A stretch of 64,000 nt of DNA. It comes from Cohnella sp. OV330. GTDB lineage: Bacteria; Bacillota; Bacilli; Paenibacillales; Paenibacillaceae. A program made the position numbers and the translations under genes. The DNA lies in NCBI RefSeq assembly GCF_900112065.1, contig NZ_FOKE01000001.1:636828-700827 (forward strand), written 5' to 3'. Every line of letters begins with the position of its first letter. Position 1 is the stretch's first letter. This document shows, piece after piece, positions 15,991 through 25,232 of the stretch. Below the pieces are notes generated by a model, which saw only the letters and a list, made by a program, of their open reading frames with translations, was not told the DNA's origin and did not search any database.

Positions 15991-17046
15991 TCACGCCTCC
16001 AGCGCGTGCAACGCGACCGACAGGCTTGCCGCGTCCCCGACGTTCTCCCGCAGCTGCGACGGCAAGATCCGGCAAGCCGCGAGCGAGCGCGGCAGCGCCT
16101 CCCGACGCAGCGTCTCCAGCACGACCGGCGCCAGCAGCGGCTCCTGCCGCGCGTAAATGCTCCCGATGACGATCGCTTCGGGATTGAGCATGTCGACCAT
16201 CACGGCGAGGCCGCGGCCCAGCTCGATGCCGGTGACGCGTACGATCAGCGCGGCTAGCTCGTCTCCTTCCCGGGCCGCGTCGAAGATCATGCGAGCCGTT
16301 AGCGTTTGCTCGGCGCAGGCGCCGGTCGTAAGCGCGGTCGTCTTGCCCGCTTGCAGCCATTCCTCGATCATGCCGATGCCCAGCCTCGCCATGCCGCCGC
16401 CGCTGCAGAAGCCTTCGAAGGAGCCGGCCTTGCCGTATCCGACCGGACCTTCGTCACGCATGCGAATATGCCCGACCTCGCCCGCCATGTCGTTTACGCC
16501 TGTATAAAGCCTGCCGTTTAAAATCAATCCCGCGCCCATGCCGGTGCCGAAGGTGAGGAACGCCATATGGCGGGTGCCTCTCCCCGCGCCCCAGCGCCAC
16601 TCCGCCAGCGCGCAGGCGTTGGCGTCGTTCTGCAGCGCTGCCGGCACGCCGAACCGCTCGCGCAGCGGCGCGAGCACGTCGATGCCGTCCCAACCCGGCA
16701 GGTTGGGCGGCGACAGCACGAGGCCGGCCTCGCTGTCCAGCGGGCCGCCGCAGCTGACGCCGATCGCGGTCAGGCTGCTGCCTTGGACGCGAGGCGGCGA
16801 GCCCGCCGCAGCTTCAGTCGCCTCGGCCGATATCGCCGCTTCCCCGGCCGCTCCCGTCGCACTGCCGCCATGCTCGGCCAGCAGCGCATCGAGCGCGTTC
16901 ATCAACGCCCCTATCGCCTCCGAAGGGGTCCCGGGCGTCGGAAAGCTCGTTTTCCCAAGGATGTCGATCCCGCTCTTCGACGCCTCTCCAACGACAGCCG
17001 CGCACTTCGTGCCGCCGATATCCAGCCCCCCGAGCAGCCGTCTCAT
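15991..17046 (-). CDS. ROK family sugar kinase lacking the usual zinc-binding cysteines
   Basis: 351 aa. The ATG at 17046 overlaps the stop of the SIS gene (ATGA) with GAGGAGG upstream. The phosphate-binding LDIGGTK motif is at the N-terminus, and the QNDANA motif carries the catalytic Asp; FGTGMGAG and GEVGHIRM follow. In most ROK kinases GEIGH is followed by a CxCGxxGCxE zinc motif; here it is replaced by GPVGYGKAGSFEGFCSGGG with only one Cys. Some ROK subgroups share this substitution, so loss of activity should not be assumed. Likely phosphorylates a hexose or N-acyl sugar released by the neighbouring glycosidases. Confidence 0.88.
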   Translation of the reverse strand: MRRLLGGLDIGGTKCAAVVGEASKSGIDILGKTSFPTPGTPSEAIGALMNALDALLAEHGGSATGAAGEAAISAEATEAAAGSPPRVQGSSLTAIGVSCGGPLDSEAGLVLSPPNLPGWDGIDVLAPLRERFGVPAALQNDANACALAEWRWGAGRGTRHMAFLTFGTGMGAGLILNGRLYTGVNDMAGEVGHIRMRDEGPVGYGKAGSFEGFCSGGGMARLGIGMIEEWLQAGKTTALTTGACAEQTLTARMIFDAAREGDELAALIVRVTGIELGRGLAVMVDMLNPEAIVIGSIYARQEPLLAPVVLETLRREALPRSLAACRILPSQLRENVGDAASLSVALHALEA

Positions 17047-17672
17047 GGGAAAAACGCCTCCTCGAGCATGATGCACAGCGCATGATAGATCGGCAGATGC
17101 CGCTCCTGGATGTCCGGCGTCCGCTCGTAGGGCACGCGAATGGCGATGTCGCACAACGAAGCGAGCTTGCCGCCTCCGCGGCCGGTGAAGGCGATCGTCG
17201 CGAGACCCAGCGACTTGGCGACTTGGACCGCGCGCACGACGTTAACCGAATTGCCGGACGTGCTGAACACGACGAGCGTGTCCTCCGGCCTGCCGTATCC
17301 ATGCACCTGCTGCGCGAACACCATGTCGGCCGCCACGTCGTTGATGTACGCCGTCGCCAGCGCCGACTGGCTGACGAGCGAGATCGCCGGCAGCGCGCCC
17401 TGCAGCCTGTCCGCGATATACGCGCCTTCTTCGCCCCAGACGGCGAACCGCTCACGCTCGGCCTCGCCGAGCCGGCGCGGCGACATGAAGCCCTTCATCA
17501 GCTCGCCGACCACATGCTCGCAATCCGCGGCGCTGCCGCCGTTGCCGGCGAGCAGCATCTTGCCGCCTCTCTCGAACGAGCTGCGCGCGGTTTCATAGGC
17601 TCGCTCGATATCCGTGCGGCAGACGGCCAGCTCCGGATACTTCGCGATCAGGTCCTCCAGCGTCCGGCTCAT
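17043..17672 (-). CDS. SIS-domain phosphosugar isomerase-like protein (GmhA/DiaA type)
   Basis: 209 aa from the ATG at 17672 (GGAGGTG upstream). It shows the single SIS fold: GGKMLLAGNGGSAADCEHVVGE near residue 35, DTLVVFSTSGNSVNVV with the Ser/Thr phosphate-binding loop, and IQERHLPIYHALC at the C-terminus with the His typical of GmhA-like proteins. Members bind or isomerise phosphosugars. It is translationally coupled to the ROK kinase, suggesting kinase product and isomerase substrate may be the same. The substrate is not determinable; a heptose-phosphate role is only one option. Confidence 0.85.
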   Translation of the reverse strand: MSRTLEDLIAKYPELAVCRTDIERAYETARSSFERGGKMLLAGNGGSAADCEHVVGELMKGFMSPRRLGEAERERFAVWGEEGAYIADRLQGALPAISLVSQSALATAYINDVAADMVFAQQVHGYGRPEDTLVVFSTSGNSVNVVRAVQVAKSLGLATIAFTGRGGGKLASLCDIAIRVPYERTPDIQERHLPIYHALCIMLEEAFFP

Positions 17673-17734
17673 GCGCGGCACCTCCATTCCATCACTTTAT
17701 ATCGTTAAAAGTTTCTAGCGGACACGAGCATGAT

Positions 17735-17941
17735 AGCGGAACTTATTTCCGCTATCGCGCCAGCCAAGCACGGTTACGCGCATCTTAGCGGAACTTTTTT
17801 CCGCAATCGCACCAGCCAAGCTCGGTTACTCGCATCTAACGGAACCTTCTTCCGCTATTGCATCTGCCAGCCACGTTTACCGGCGCCTTAGCAGAACTTT
17901 TTTCCGCTATTGCACCTGCCGTAAACTCTCGCTCACACGCC
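17735..17941. repeat. Tandem hairpin repeat, 4 units of about 52 bp
   Basis: Units begin at 17735, 17787, 17838 and 17890. Each has an inverted repeat of the AGCGGAACTTTTTTCCGCT type (7-bp arms) followed by a linker (AATCGCACCAGCCAAGC...GGTTACTCGCATC). On the minus strand this reads GCAATAGCGGAA...TTCCGCTA, very similar to the 29.4 kb array. It lies just after the GH38 stop codon and before the SIS gene. Seen directly; similar motifs are common between genes in Paenibacillus (known from experience, not searched). Confidence 0.9.
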
Positions 17942-17965
17942 GCAGTTCAAACGGCCCGCTACAGC

Positions 17966-20401
17966 TCAAACGCCCCGCTCCAGCAGATCCGTCTCGACGA
18001 CCGGCTCCGCCGCGTCCCGCGGCACGCGGAACGTCTTGATCTCGCTGGGCCCGAGCTCGGCGCGGATGGTCCGCTCGAAACGCGGCAGGACGAGCTCCGC
18101 CACCGTGCGGCGTCCTTCCGTCTCATAAGCGCGGATGATCAAATCTCCGCTGCCGTCTTCCGCGATTTTCACCGCGCTCACGACGACATTGTCCGCTGAC
18201 GACGCCGCGTACGAATCGGACAGCGGCAGATCGCCCTCGTGATACGTCTCGATGACCGCCGTCGGCCTGCAGTTCAGCTCGGCCGCGCGATGCGCGGTGC
18301 CCGCCTGCTCCCAGCCGCCTTCATGCGGCAGCAGCGAATAATTGAATCGCTGGATGCCTTGGTCGATAAACGAATACTCGCCGTCCGGCTCCGGCACGAG
18401 CGGATCGTGATGCGCGTAGATCGGGCTGCGCAGCACGGTAAGCGCCAGCTCTTTGCCCGAGATGCTGTAGCTGTACTTGGCGTCGTTCAGCAAGCTTACG
18501 CCATAAATCTTGTTCGTCTGGCGCGTCAGCCCCGTGTAGTCGACCCAGCTCTGGCCCGGCTCCTCTTCGCCGTTGTGCTCGCGCTGGATCGTGCCGTATG
18601 GCGTCTCATACGTATGCTTGCTGAAGATGACGTTGATCGGGAACACGAGCTTCAGCATCTTAAACTTCTCGCGCCAGTCGACGGTCACGCTGACGTCGAT
18701 CAGCTCGCGGTCCGGGTACATCGCGAAGTCCTGCACGAGCTTCGAATCGCCGTACCGGCTCACGACGCGAATGACCGACTTGACCGGGCCATGCTCGATG
18801 CGCGACACTTTAACCGCCTTAAATTCCCCGGCAACCTTGTTAAAGTGAAGCACGTCGTGGCTCCACGTATCCGATTTGTCGTCGATGACGACCGCGCGGG
18901 CCGCAGGACCGGCGAACACGTCGTGTTCCGCCTTCTTGTCGCGCAGGCTCTTGATCGCGCCGGTATCGCGGTCGAATTCGAGGCGGAAGCGGCCGTTCTC
19001 GAGCACCAGGTCGCTCGCCGCGATCGGCGCGCCTACGGCCTTGAGCGACTCTGACTCCGCGACCAGCTTGTAGGTGCGATAGCCGAGCGGCGGCAGCACC
19101 GCCAAGAAGCTCAGGCGATAGCGTCCGCCCGAGGTTGCCTGCGACTGGACCGTCTGAAAAGGCACCGGCATATCGTTTTCGTCCGTCAGCACGGTCCTCG
19201 GCCCGATGCCGCCGACCTCGAGCTCCACGTTAACTTTGCTCGCCCAAGCATGCGGATTGAACACGACGATCGGCTTCATGCCCTCGTCCTGACCGATGCC
19301 GACGCGCCAGGAGATCGACTGCACCGCATCGTTCAGCGCGCGGTCCGCGATCGCCATCGCCTCGCCGAACAGGTAACGCGCATCCTCGTAGGCCGCCTCC
19401 AGGCTCGTGCCTGCCAGTATGTCGTGAAACTGGTTGAACAGCACGTTTTTCCACGCGCGTCCGAACGCCTCGAGCGGATACGGCTGCCCCGTGATCCAGG
19501 AAGCGAGCGCCGAGTACTTCTCTGCCGCGGCGAGACGGTTTTCGGCCTGCCGGTTCCACTGCTTGATGCCCGAGTGCGCGCTGTAGCAGCCGCTCGCGTG
19601 ATGCTGCAGATCGTCGTGGACGACCGGAAACGACAGTCCGGACGCCTCCATATCCGCAAAATACTGATCCGGCGTCGAGAATACGAGCTTCGGTAGCTCC
19701 GGATCGTCGTTCAGCGCGCGGATGCTCTCGATGTTTTCTTTGGTCGGGCCGCCGCCGTGATTGCCGACGCCGTAGAAGAACAGCAGATCGTTCAGCGGTT
19801 CCTTGAACTCGCCCAGCGCGCGGCGGACGTGACCGCCGAGCTCCTTGCCCCAGGACAGGTACTCGAACATGATGCGGAACGTCAGCACCTTCGAGCCGTC
19901 GTCCGACTGCCACCAGAACAGCCGGCTCGGGAGCCCCTTTTCGTTCGGCATCGGCCGCATCATGACGTAGTAATCCATGCCGCTCTTCTTCAGAATCTGC
20001 GGAAGCATGGCATTGTGGCCGAAGCTGTCGACGTTGTAGCCGACCTTCGCCGTCACGCCGAACTTTTCCATAAAGTAGCGCTGTCCGTACAGTCCCTGCC
20101 GCACGAACGACTCGCCGCTCGGAATGTTGCAGTCCGGCTGGATCCACCAGCCGCCGACGAGGTTCCAACGGCCTTCGGCCACCCGCCGACGGATCTCCTC
20201 GAACATGTCCGGCGCGTTGATCTCCACCCATTCGTACATGGCGGCCGAGCTGGACGTGAACACGAAGTCGTCGTACTCCTTCATGCGGTCGAGCGCCGAG
20301 CGGAACGTCGCCTTGACTTCCTGGAAGCCCTCCTGCCATTGCCACAGCCATACCGGGTCGAGGTGGGCGTTGCCGATCATGTAGAGCTTTCTGTGCTTCA
20401 T
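17966..20401 (-). CDS. GH38 alpha-mannosidase
   Basis: 811 aa. It has the GH38 zinc motif in NAHLDPVW (His13, Asp15) and the catalytic nucleophile Asp125 in YNVDSFGHN, followed by the helical and beta-sandwich domains typical of Firmicute and class II-like cytosolic alpha-mannosidases. No signal peptide. It would remove alpha-linked mannose from imported oligosaccharides. The ATG at 20401 immediately follows the FGGY kinase stop codon (20402), so the two are coupled. A 52-bp repeat array follows its stop codon. Confidence 0.95.
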   Translation of the reverse strand: MKHRKLYMIGNAHLDPVWLWQWQEGFQEVKATFRSALDRMKEYDDFVFTSSSAAMYEWVEINAPDMFEEIRRRVAEGRWNLVGGWWIQPDCNIPSGESFVRQGLYGQRYFMEKFGVTAKVGYNVDSFGHNAMLPQILKKSGMDYYVMMRPMPNEKGLPSRLFWWQSDDGSKVLTFRIMFEYLSWGKELGGHVRRALGEFKEPLNDLLFFYGVGNHGGGPTKENIESIRALNDDPELPKLVFSTPDQYFADMEASGLSFPVVHDDLQHHASGCYSAHSGIKQWNRQAENRLAAAEKYSALASWITGQPYPLEAFGRAWKNVLFNQFHDILAGTSLEAAYEDARYLFGEAMAIADRALNDAVQSISWRVGIGQDEGMKPIVVFNPHAWASKVNVELEVGGIGPRTVLTDENDMPVPFQTVQSQATSGGRYRLSFLAVLPPLGYRTYKLVAESESLKAVGAPIAASDLVLENGRFRLEFDRDTGAIKSLRDKKAEHDVFAGPAARAVVIDDKSDTWSHDVLHFNKVAGEFKAVKVSRIEHGPVKSVIRVVSRYGDSKLVQDFAMYPDRELIDVSVTVDWREKFKMLKLVFPINVIFSKHTYETPYGTIQREHNGEEEPGQSWVDYTGLTRQTNKIYGVSLLNDAKYSYSISGKELALTVLRSPIYAHHDPLVPEPDGEYSFIDQGIQRFNYSLLPHEGGWEQAGTAHRAAELNCRPTAVIETYHEGDLPLSDSYAASSADNVVVSAVKIAEDGSGDLIIRAYETEGRRTVAELVLPRFERTIRAELGPSEIKTFRVPRDAAEPVVETDLLERGV

Positions 20402-21964
20402 TTAAACGATATCCCCTTCCGTCAGGCGGGCGCCGCCCATACAGGTCAACGCCTCGTCGTAATCCGTGAAAATGCCCGCGCATACCGCCGCATGCACGGC
20501 CGCGCCGAAGGCGGCTTCTTCCCGCGCCCCGGTGAGCTCGATCGGCGCGCCGATCCGTTCCTCCAGCAGCCGGCGCAGCGCCGGGTTGCGGCGAAGGCCG
20601 TTGCCCGCGCCGACATGGCGCCGCACGCCGGCGAGAAACTCGGCCGGGAGCTGGGCGGCGAACGCTGCCAGCTCGTCCGCGACGCCCGCCAGCAAGCCGG
20701 CGGTCAGTGCCTGCGGCGTGAAGCCGGTCGCGTCCAGCCCCGCGATTCGCGCTTTGCGGTGCGGATCGGCCCGCGTGCCGAAGAACGCAGGGTCTACCCG
20801 CGGGAGCGTGCGCCCCTCGTCAAGCGCGCTCATCGCCCAGCCGTTCATGGCGGCATACAGCCGGTCGGCGGACACGCTGCCTTCGCCGCCGCCGAGCGCC
20901 TCCGCGATCTCGCGGTAGAACGAGGCGAGCAGCGCATAAGTTTTGCCGCCGCCGAGCGAAGCGCCGGACAACAGCCAGCCGCCGCCCGGAAACGGGCGCA
21001 GCTCGAGGCCCGCCGCCTCAACGGGCTCCGGCGCGTACAGCGACAACTGCGCGCCCGTCCCTACGTTGAAGAGCAAACTGCCCGCGAGCGCCGGCACGGT
21101 GCCGAGGTAGCTCGCCTGGTTGTCGCCGATGGCGGCGGCGACCGGAATGCCTTCGGGCGTCGTGCCCGCTAGCGCGCCTGACGGCCCTGCCAGCTCCGGC
21201 AGCATCGCCGCGTCGATGCCGGCGCGCGCTGCCGCGTCCGCGTCGAACGACCGGCTTCGCAGGTCGAACAAGCCGAGGCCCGCCGCCTGCGTGGCGTCTA
21301 CGAGCGGCGCCGTCCGGCCCGTGAGCCGCATCGCCGCGTAGTCGCCGACGGTGCACAGCTTGGCGGCCGCCTCTGGCACGCCGCCGGTCCGGCGCAGCAC
21401 GTCGTGCGTCAGCAGGCCGTAGCCTGACGGAACGGGAGAGCCTGTCAACGTCTCGAGCCGTTGGCGGTAGGTCGCCGCGCCTGCGGCCGCATTTTGACGA
21501 TCCGCCGTTTTCCTGCCGCCTGTCCCGCCAATGACCGTTCCCCGGTTATCCGTCGCCCCTCCGCCGTTCGCGTCTTCGTCCGCTCCGTCTGTCAGCAGCC
21601 GCTCGCCCCGCCCGTCCTGCCACGTGTAGAGGGGACTAACGGCCCTGCCGCTTCCGTCGACGTAGAGGATGCCGTGCATCTGCGCGGAGATGCCGATGGC
21701 CGCCGTCTCCGGTAGCAGGTCGCGCCATTCCTCGAGCATCGCGAGCAGCTCGTCCGCGATCCGATCCGGATCTTGCAGACGCTCGTCAGGCGCCTCTCCG
21801 GCAATCGCAGCGAGATTCGGCCGAACGATCGTCCGAACGACGGTCCCGCCCCGCGTATCGACCGCCGCGGCGCAAAGCGAGGTCGTGCCGACGTCGAGCC
21901 CGATGACGTACCGTTTGCCAGCTTCGATCGCCGCCCGCGCGGCATTTCCCCTATTTTCGGACAT
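20402..21964 (-). CDS. FGGY family carbohydrate kinase
   Basis: 520 aa; ATG at 21964 with GGAGGGG upstream. The N-terminal ATPase fold has IGLDVGTTS (21-29) and SAQMHGILYVD, then SPLYTWQDGRGE; the C-terminal half has GDNQASYLGTV, FNVGTGAQLS and SGASLGGGKTYA. It resembles the sedoheptulokinase-like branch of FGGY kinases. Residues about 124-165 are a low-complexity Gly/Ala/Thr/Asp-rich insertion that ordinary family members do not need. It is coupled to the GH38 gene; the natural substrate (a ketose, heptose or polyol) cannot be assigned. Confidence 0.9.
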   Translation of the reverse strand: MSENRGNAARAAIEAGKRYVIGLDVGTTSLCAAAVDTRGGTVVRTIVRPNLAAIAGEAPDERLQDPDRIADELLAMLEEWRDLLPETAAIGISAQMHGILYVDGSGRAVSPLYTWQDGRGERLLTDGADEDANGGGATDNRGTVIGGTGGRKTADRQNAAAGAATYRQRLETLTGSPVPSGYGLLTHDVLRRTGGVPEAAAKLCTVGDYAAMRLTGRTAPLVDATQAAGLGLFDLRSRSFDADAAARAGIDAAMLPELAGPSGALAGTTPEGIPVAAAIGDNQASYLGTVPALAGSLLFNVGTGAQLSLYAPEPVEAAGLELRPFPGGGWLLSGASLGGGKTYALLASFYREIAEALGGGEGSVSADRLYAAMNGWAMSALDEGRTLPRVDPAFFGTRADPHRKARIAGLDATGFTPQALTAGLLAGVADELAAFAAQLPAEFLAGVRRHVGAGNGLRRNPALRRLLEERIGAPIELTGAREEAAFGAAVHAAVCAGIFTDYDEALTCMGGARLTEGDIV

Positions 21965-22138
21965 GACGCCCCTCCTCCCCGCAGCCTTCCTTCAACCACG
22001 ATCCCGATCGACTTGACCGCATATCTCATCCTGCAAAAGTACACGATACATTCGTCAAAATGAGAATTGCCGCACGTAGCCTGCATATGTGCAGGATAGC
22101 GCCCTCTCATTCACGATTTTGCGGTCCATAAGCCTCGC

Positions 22139-22238
22139 TATCCTGCACTTTTGCTCGATCGTTTCGCTTGAAGCCGCACCTTCCGCTCTATCCCGCACTT
22201 TTGCGCGATAGCTTCGCTCGAAGTCGCGCCTTCCGCTC
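22139..22238. repeat. Tandem repeat, 2 units of 50 bp
   Basis: Two units start at 22139 and 22189 (TATCCYGCACTTTTGC...CTTCCGCTC). The second contains CTATC-C-CGC/GCG-C-GATAG around an ACTTTT loop and a second small hairpin CTTCG-CT-CGAAG. A more degenerate relative (TGCATATGTGCAGGATA) lies near 22082-22098. The array abuts the amidohydrolase stop codon inside the transport/catabolism locus. Confidence 0.75.
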
Positions 22239-23496
22239 AACTCAACCCTTCCAACCCGTACAGCTCGATGACGTTGCCGCGGAAGATGCGGTTCGCGAAG
22301 TCGATCGCCTCGGCCTCGCTCAGCGCTCCCGCTTCCGCTTTTTCGCTCAGCGTTTCGGATACGATCCGCTTGGCCAGTTTCAGATGCGCATAAGTGCCTT
22401 CGATATGGTTGTAATCTCCGCCGTAGCCCTGGATCTTGCTCGCCGGGATCATCTCGATCGCCTGATGCAGCGTCTCCTTGGCCGCGGTCGGCGTGATGAT
22501 GTAGATCCAGGTGAAGTCCGCGTACGCGTTCGGGAAGTTCTTGACCATGCTGAGGTATACCTGATGAAACGGGAAGCCGGCATGCAGCAGCACGAAGCGC
22601 GCATCGGGATAATCCAGCAGCAGCGGCACGAGGTGTTCGGGGTTGGAACGTCCGATGATGTTGCCGTCGCCCGACACGCTCGTCTCGTGATGGCCGGTAT
22701 GAATCTGCACGGGCAGGCCGATCGCGGTCGACCGTTCGATGACGTGCCGGATCATGTAATCCTGAAGCGGCCGCAGCTCGCTCTCCGTCATGATCGCGCC
22801 GCCGAGCAGCCGGTCGTAGAGGCGCTCCGCGTCGTCGCGCGCCGGATTGCCGCAGGCAAGCGTCCGCCAGTATGCGTGGCCCAGCTTGGTGGCGACCATG
22901 CCTTCTTGCTTGTATCGTTGCAGCAGGCCGTCCGTTTCGTCCAGATAGGCGTGGAACGATCGCGCTTCCGCGTCCTTGTCCATCGCCCGCCAGACCGAGA
23001 GGAGGTCCTCCGTCGTATTCAAATTAAAGGTGAAGTCGAGGAACATGATCGGCCGGAACCGGTCGTAGCCGAGATCCGTCGTCTGGATGAGCGTGAATGC
23101 CAGATCGATGCCCGACCGTTCGCCGAGCACCTCGTCGTACCAGCCGGGATTCGCGCTGGCCGCGAGCACGCTCGCATTCGCTTGCAGGATGCCGTCCGCG
23201 TTCCAATCGCGGAGGCCGTGCAGCTCCTCCATCGCCTGCTTGAACATGCGGGCATAAGTCGTGTTGGACGTGCGTTGCCAGTACTTCAGAAAAACGGTGG
23301 CCCGTTCTTCGTCGGACAAGCCGAGGCGACGGTCGAGCGCGCCGCGCTTCATGCCTGCGGAGATCAAGTCGGATTCCAGGTAGTGCAGCAGCGAGAAAAG
23401 GTCGTGATTTTCCCTGCGGCGAATCGAAGGCGTCGCCAGGTGCTCGTGCGCGTCGATAATGCGGAGCTGTCGGATGTGATCGTGTATGGTTTGCAT
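22237..23496 (-). CDS. Amidohydrolase-superfamily protein
   Basis: 419 aa. It begins with the metal-binding IIDAHEHL motif of amidohydrolases (His-x-His), has VQIHTGHHE and FVLLHAGFPFH in the middle and a late Asp in GYGGDYNH, which together form the expected metal-centre ligands of a TIM-barrel hydrolase. Length and layout are near amidohydrolase-2 and uronate-isomerase-related proteins; no specific reaction can be named. It sits between the sugar-binding lipoprotein and the FGGY kinase, so a sugar lactone, uronate or related intermediate is plausible. ATG at 23496 with AGGAGAG upstream. Confidence 0.82.
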   Translation of the reverse strand: MQTIHDHIRQLRIIDAHEHLATPSIRRRENHDLFSLLHYLESDLISAGMKRGALDRRLGLSDEERATVFLKYWQRTSNTTYARMFKQAMEELHGLRDWNADGILQANASVLAASANPGWYDEVLGERSGIDLAFTLIQTTDLGYDRFRPIMFLDFTFNLNTTEDLLSVWRAMDKDAEARSFHAYLDETDGLLQRYKQEGMVATKLGHAYWRTLACGNPARDDAERLYDRLLGGAIMTESELRPLQDYMIRHVIERSTAIGLPVQIHTGHHETSVSGDGNIIGRSNPEHLVPLLLDYPDARFVLLHAGFPFHQVYLSMVKNFPNAYADFTWIYIITPTAAKETLHQAIEMIPASKIQGYGGDYNHIEGTYAHLKLAKRIVSETLSEKAEAGALSEAEAIDFANRIFRGNVIELYGLEGLS

Positions 23497-23704
23497 CTCT
23501 TCTGTCTCTCCTTCCGTGAGCCCGTGCAGGTCTTGCGGTTCGCCCGGGCCGTCCGGACGGCCGGAACGACGGTTCGTACGGGAAGGCTCCCGGCCGCTCG
23601 TCGTCCCGGCTCCGCTCGCTGCCGGTCGGCAGCGGCGGTTCCGGTCGAGTAGGACCCTTTTGTCCGTCCATCCGTTACTCAGTGGCTTAAATCGTAGATA
23701 CGCT
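23497..23704. other. Gap between binding protein and amidohydrolase genes
   Basis: About 208 bp with no supported gene, promoter or terminator. Confidence 0.5.
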
Positions 23705-25075
23705 TTAGTCGACCTTCAGTTCGGGGAAGGCGTTTTTGACTTCCTTCTTGAAGCTCGCGACGACTTTGTCGTAATCCGTCTTGTTCGCGACGCCTTGGCC
23801 CGCCGTCTTGCGCCACAGGCTCAGGATCTCTTCGCCGTACTTGTCGGCGGACAGCGCAGGCAGCTTCGTGACGGTGTCGTAGTAAGGCTTCAGGATGTTC
23901 TGGTCGCCGAAGAAGCTCGACTTGAACGAGTCCATATTGTCTTGGTATACCGTAGCGAGACCCGGCATGTTGCCCGTCTTGCCGAGGTTGTAAGTCTGCC
24001 ATTCGGAGCTTGCGATATACTTAATGAATTCATAGGCCAGTTCCTTGTTCGGCGACTTGTCGTAAATGCCGCGGTACGTGCCGCCGGTGTAGAAGCCGAG
24101 CGGCGTAGACGCGACGCCGAATTTGCCGACGGCTTTGTCGTCCTTGTTGTCGATCATGAAGCCTGCCCATGCCGGCATGGACGTCAGCACGACCGTGCCG
24201 CTGTTCAGCGCCGTGCCCCAGCCCGCCGACATGAATTCCAGCTTGGCGTCGACGTTGTTCTCGCGAATCTTTTGTTGAACCGCGTACGTGTCTTTCCACT
24301 TCGGGTCAATGTTGAGCGCGCCGTCTTTCACCCACGGCTCCGTGTTGTACGCCATGATGTCGAACAAATCCCCGGCGTTCTCGATGAGGTGGACTTTGCC
24401 GCCGCTTTGGTCATACACCTTCTTGCCGGTCTCGATCAGCTTATCCCAGTCGCTCACCATCGCGCCGATCTCGGTTGCGTCGTCCGTGCCGAGGTATTTC
24501 TTCGCCGTTTCCTTCAGGTACCAGAAGCCGCCCGGAGACGAGTGATCGGAGATCGCCTTCAGCTTGCCGTCGGAGGAACGTCCGAGTCCTTGTACGTAAG
24601 GCACGTAGTCCTTGACCAGGTCTTCGCCGCCCATCGCGGACAGGTCTGCCAGAAACTTGGAGTCGATGAACTTGCCGATGTAGCCGCGCTCCAGGTCGAA
24701 GATATCGGGCAGGTCCTTGCCGCTTTGCAGCGCGGTCAGCAGCTTCGTTTGATATTGATCGCCAGGGAACATCTTGACTTCAACCTGTACGCCCGGGTTC
24801 TTTTCCATGAACTTCGCGGCCATGTCTTTCACCTGGTCGAAAAACGTCCAGATGACGAGCTTGCCGGACAGCGCGCTCGGCGCCGCGGATTCGCTAGCGG
24901 AGGCCGATGACGAAGGAGAGGCGGGCTCGGAGGCCGACGCCGACGGAGATGCCGAATCCGATGCCGAAGACGACGGAGATGCGTTGTTGCCGTTATTGTT
25001 GCCGCCGCAAGCGGACAGCAGCGTAAGGATAAGGATGAGCGCCAGCGATACGGGAAGCCATGATTTTCTTTTCAA
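23705..25075 (-). CDS. Sugar ABC transporter substrate-binding lipoprotein (family 1)
   Basis: 456 aa; TTG start at 25075 preceded by AAAGGGGCG. The lipoprotein signal peptide ends in the lipobox LLSAC, followed by a Ser/Ala/Pro/Glu-rich linker (about residues 30-66). The mature domain is of the MalE/UgpB type (KLVIWTFFDQVKDMAAKFMEKNPG; WDKLIETGKKVYDQ; YEFIKYIASSEWQ). It captures a sugar or oligosaccharide outside the membrane for the two permeases encoded upstream. No ATPase gene is present, so a shared MsmX-type ATPase is likely. Confidence 0.93.
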   Translation of the reverse strand: MKRKSWLPVSLALILILTLLSACGGNNNGNNASPSSSASDSASPSASASEPASPSSSASASESAAPSALSGKLVIWTFFDQVKDMAAKFMEKNPGVQVEVKMFPGDQYQTKLLTALQSGKDLPDIFDLERGYIGKFIDSKFLADLSAMGGEDLVKDYVPYVQGLGRSSDGKLKAISDHSSPGGFWYLKETAKKYLGTDDATEIGAMVSDWDKLIETGKKVYDQSGGKVHLIENAGDLFDIMAYNTEPWVKDGALNIDPKWKDTYAVQQKIRENNVDAKLEFMSAGWGTALNSGTVVLTSMPAWAGFMIDNKDDKAVGKFGVASTPLGFYTGGTYRGIYDKSPNKELAYEFIKYIASSEWQTYNLGKTGNMPGLATVYQDNMDSFKSSFFGDQNILKPYYDTVTKLPALSADKYGEEILSLWRKTAGQGVANKTDYDKVVASFKKEVKNAFPELKVD

Positions 25076-25232
25076 AGCAATCGCCCCTTTAGATCGTTTA
25101 GTGAGAACCTAAAGCTTGTCATACACCGGGTTCCTTGCGGTTGACTGCGCTTTCACAACTCCTTCAGTCCGTACGGGACCCGCATCACCTCTTTCGCGAA
25201 GTGTCATTGTCGTTCAATAGGTCCGTTTCCGC

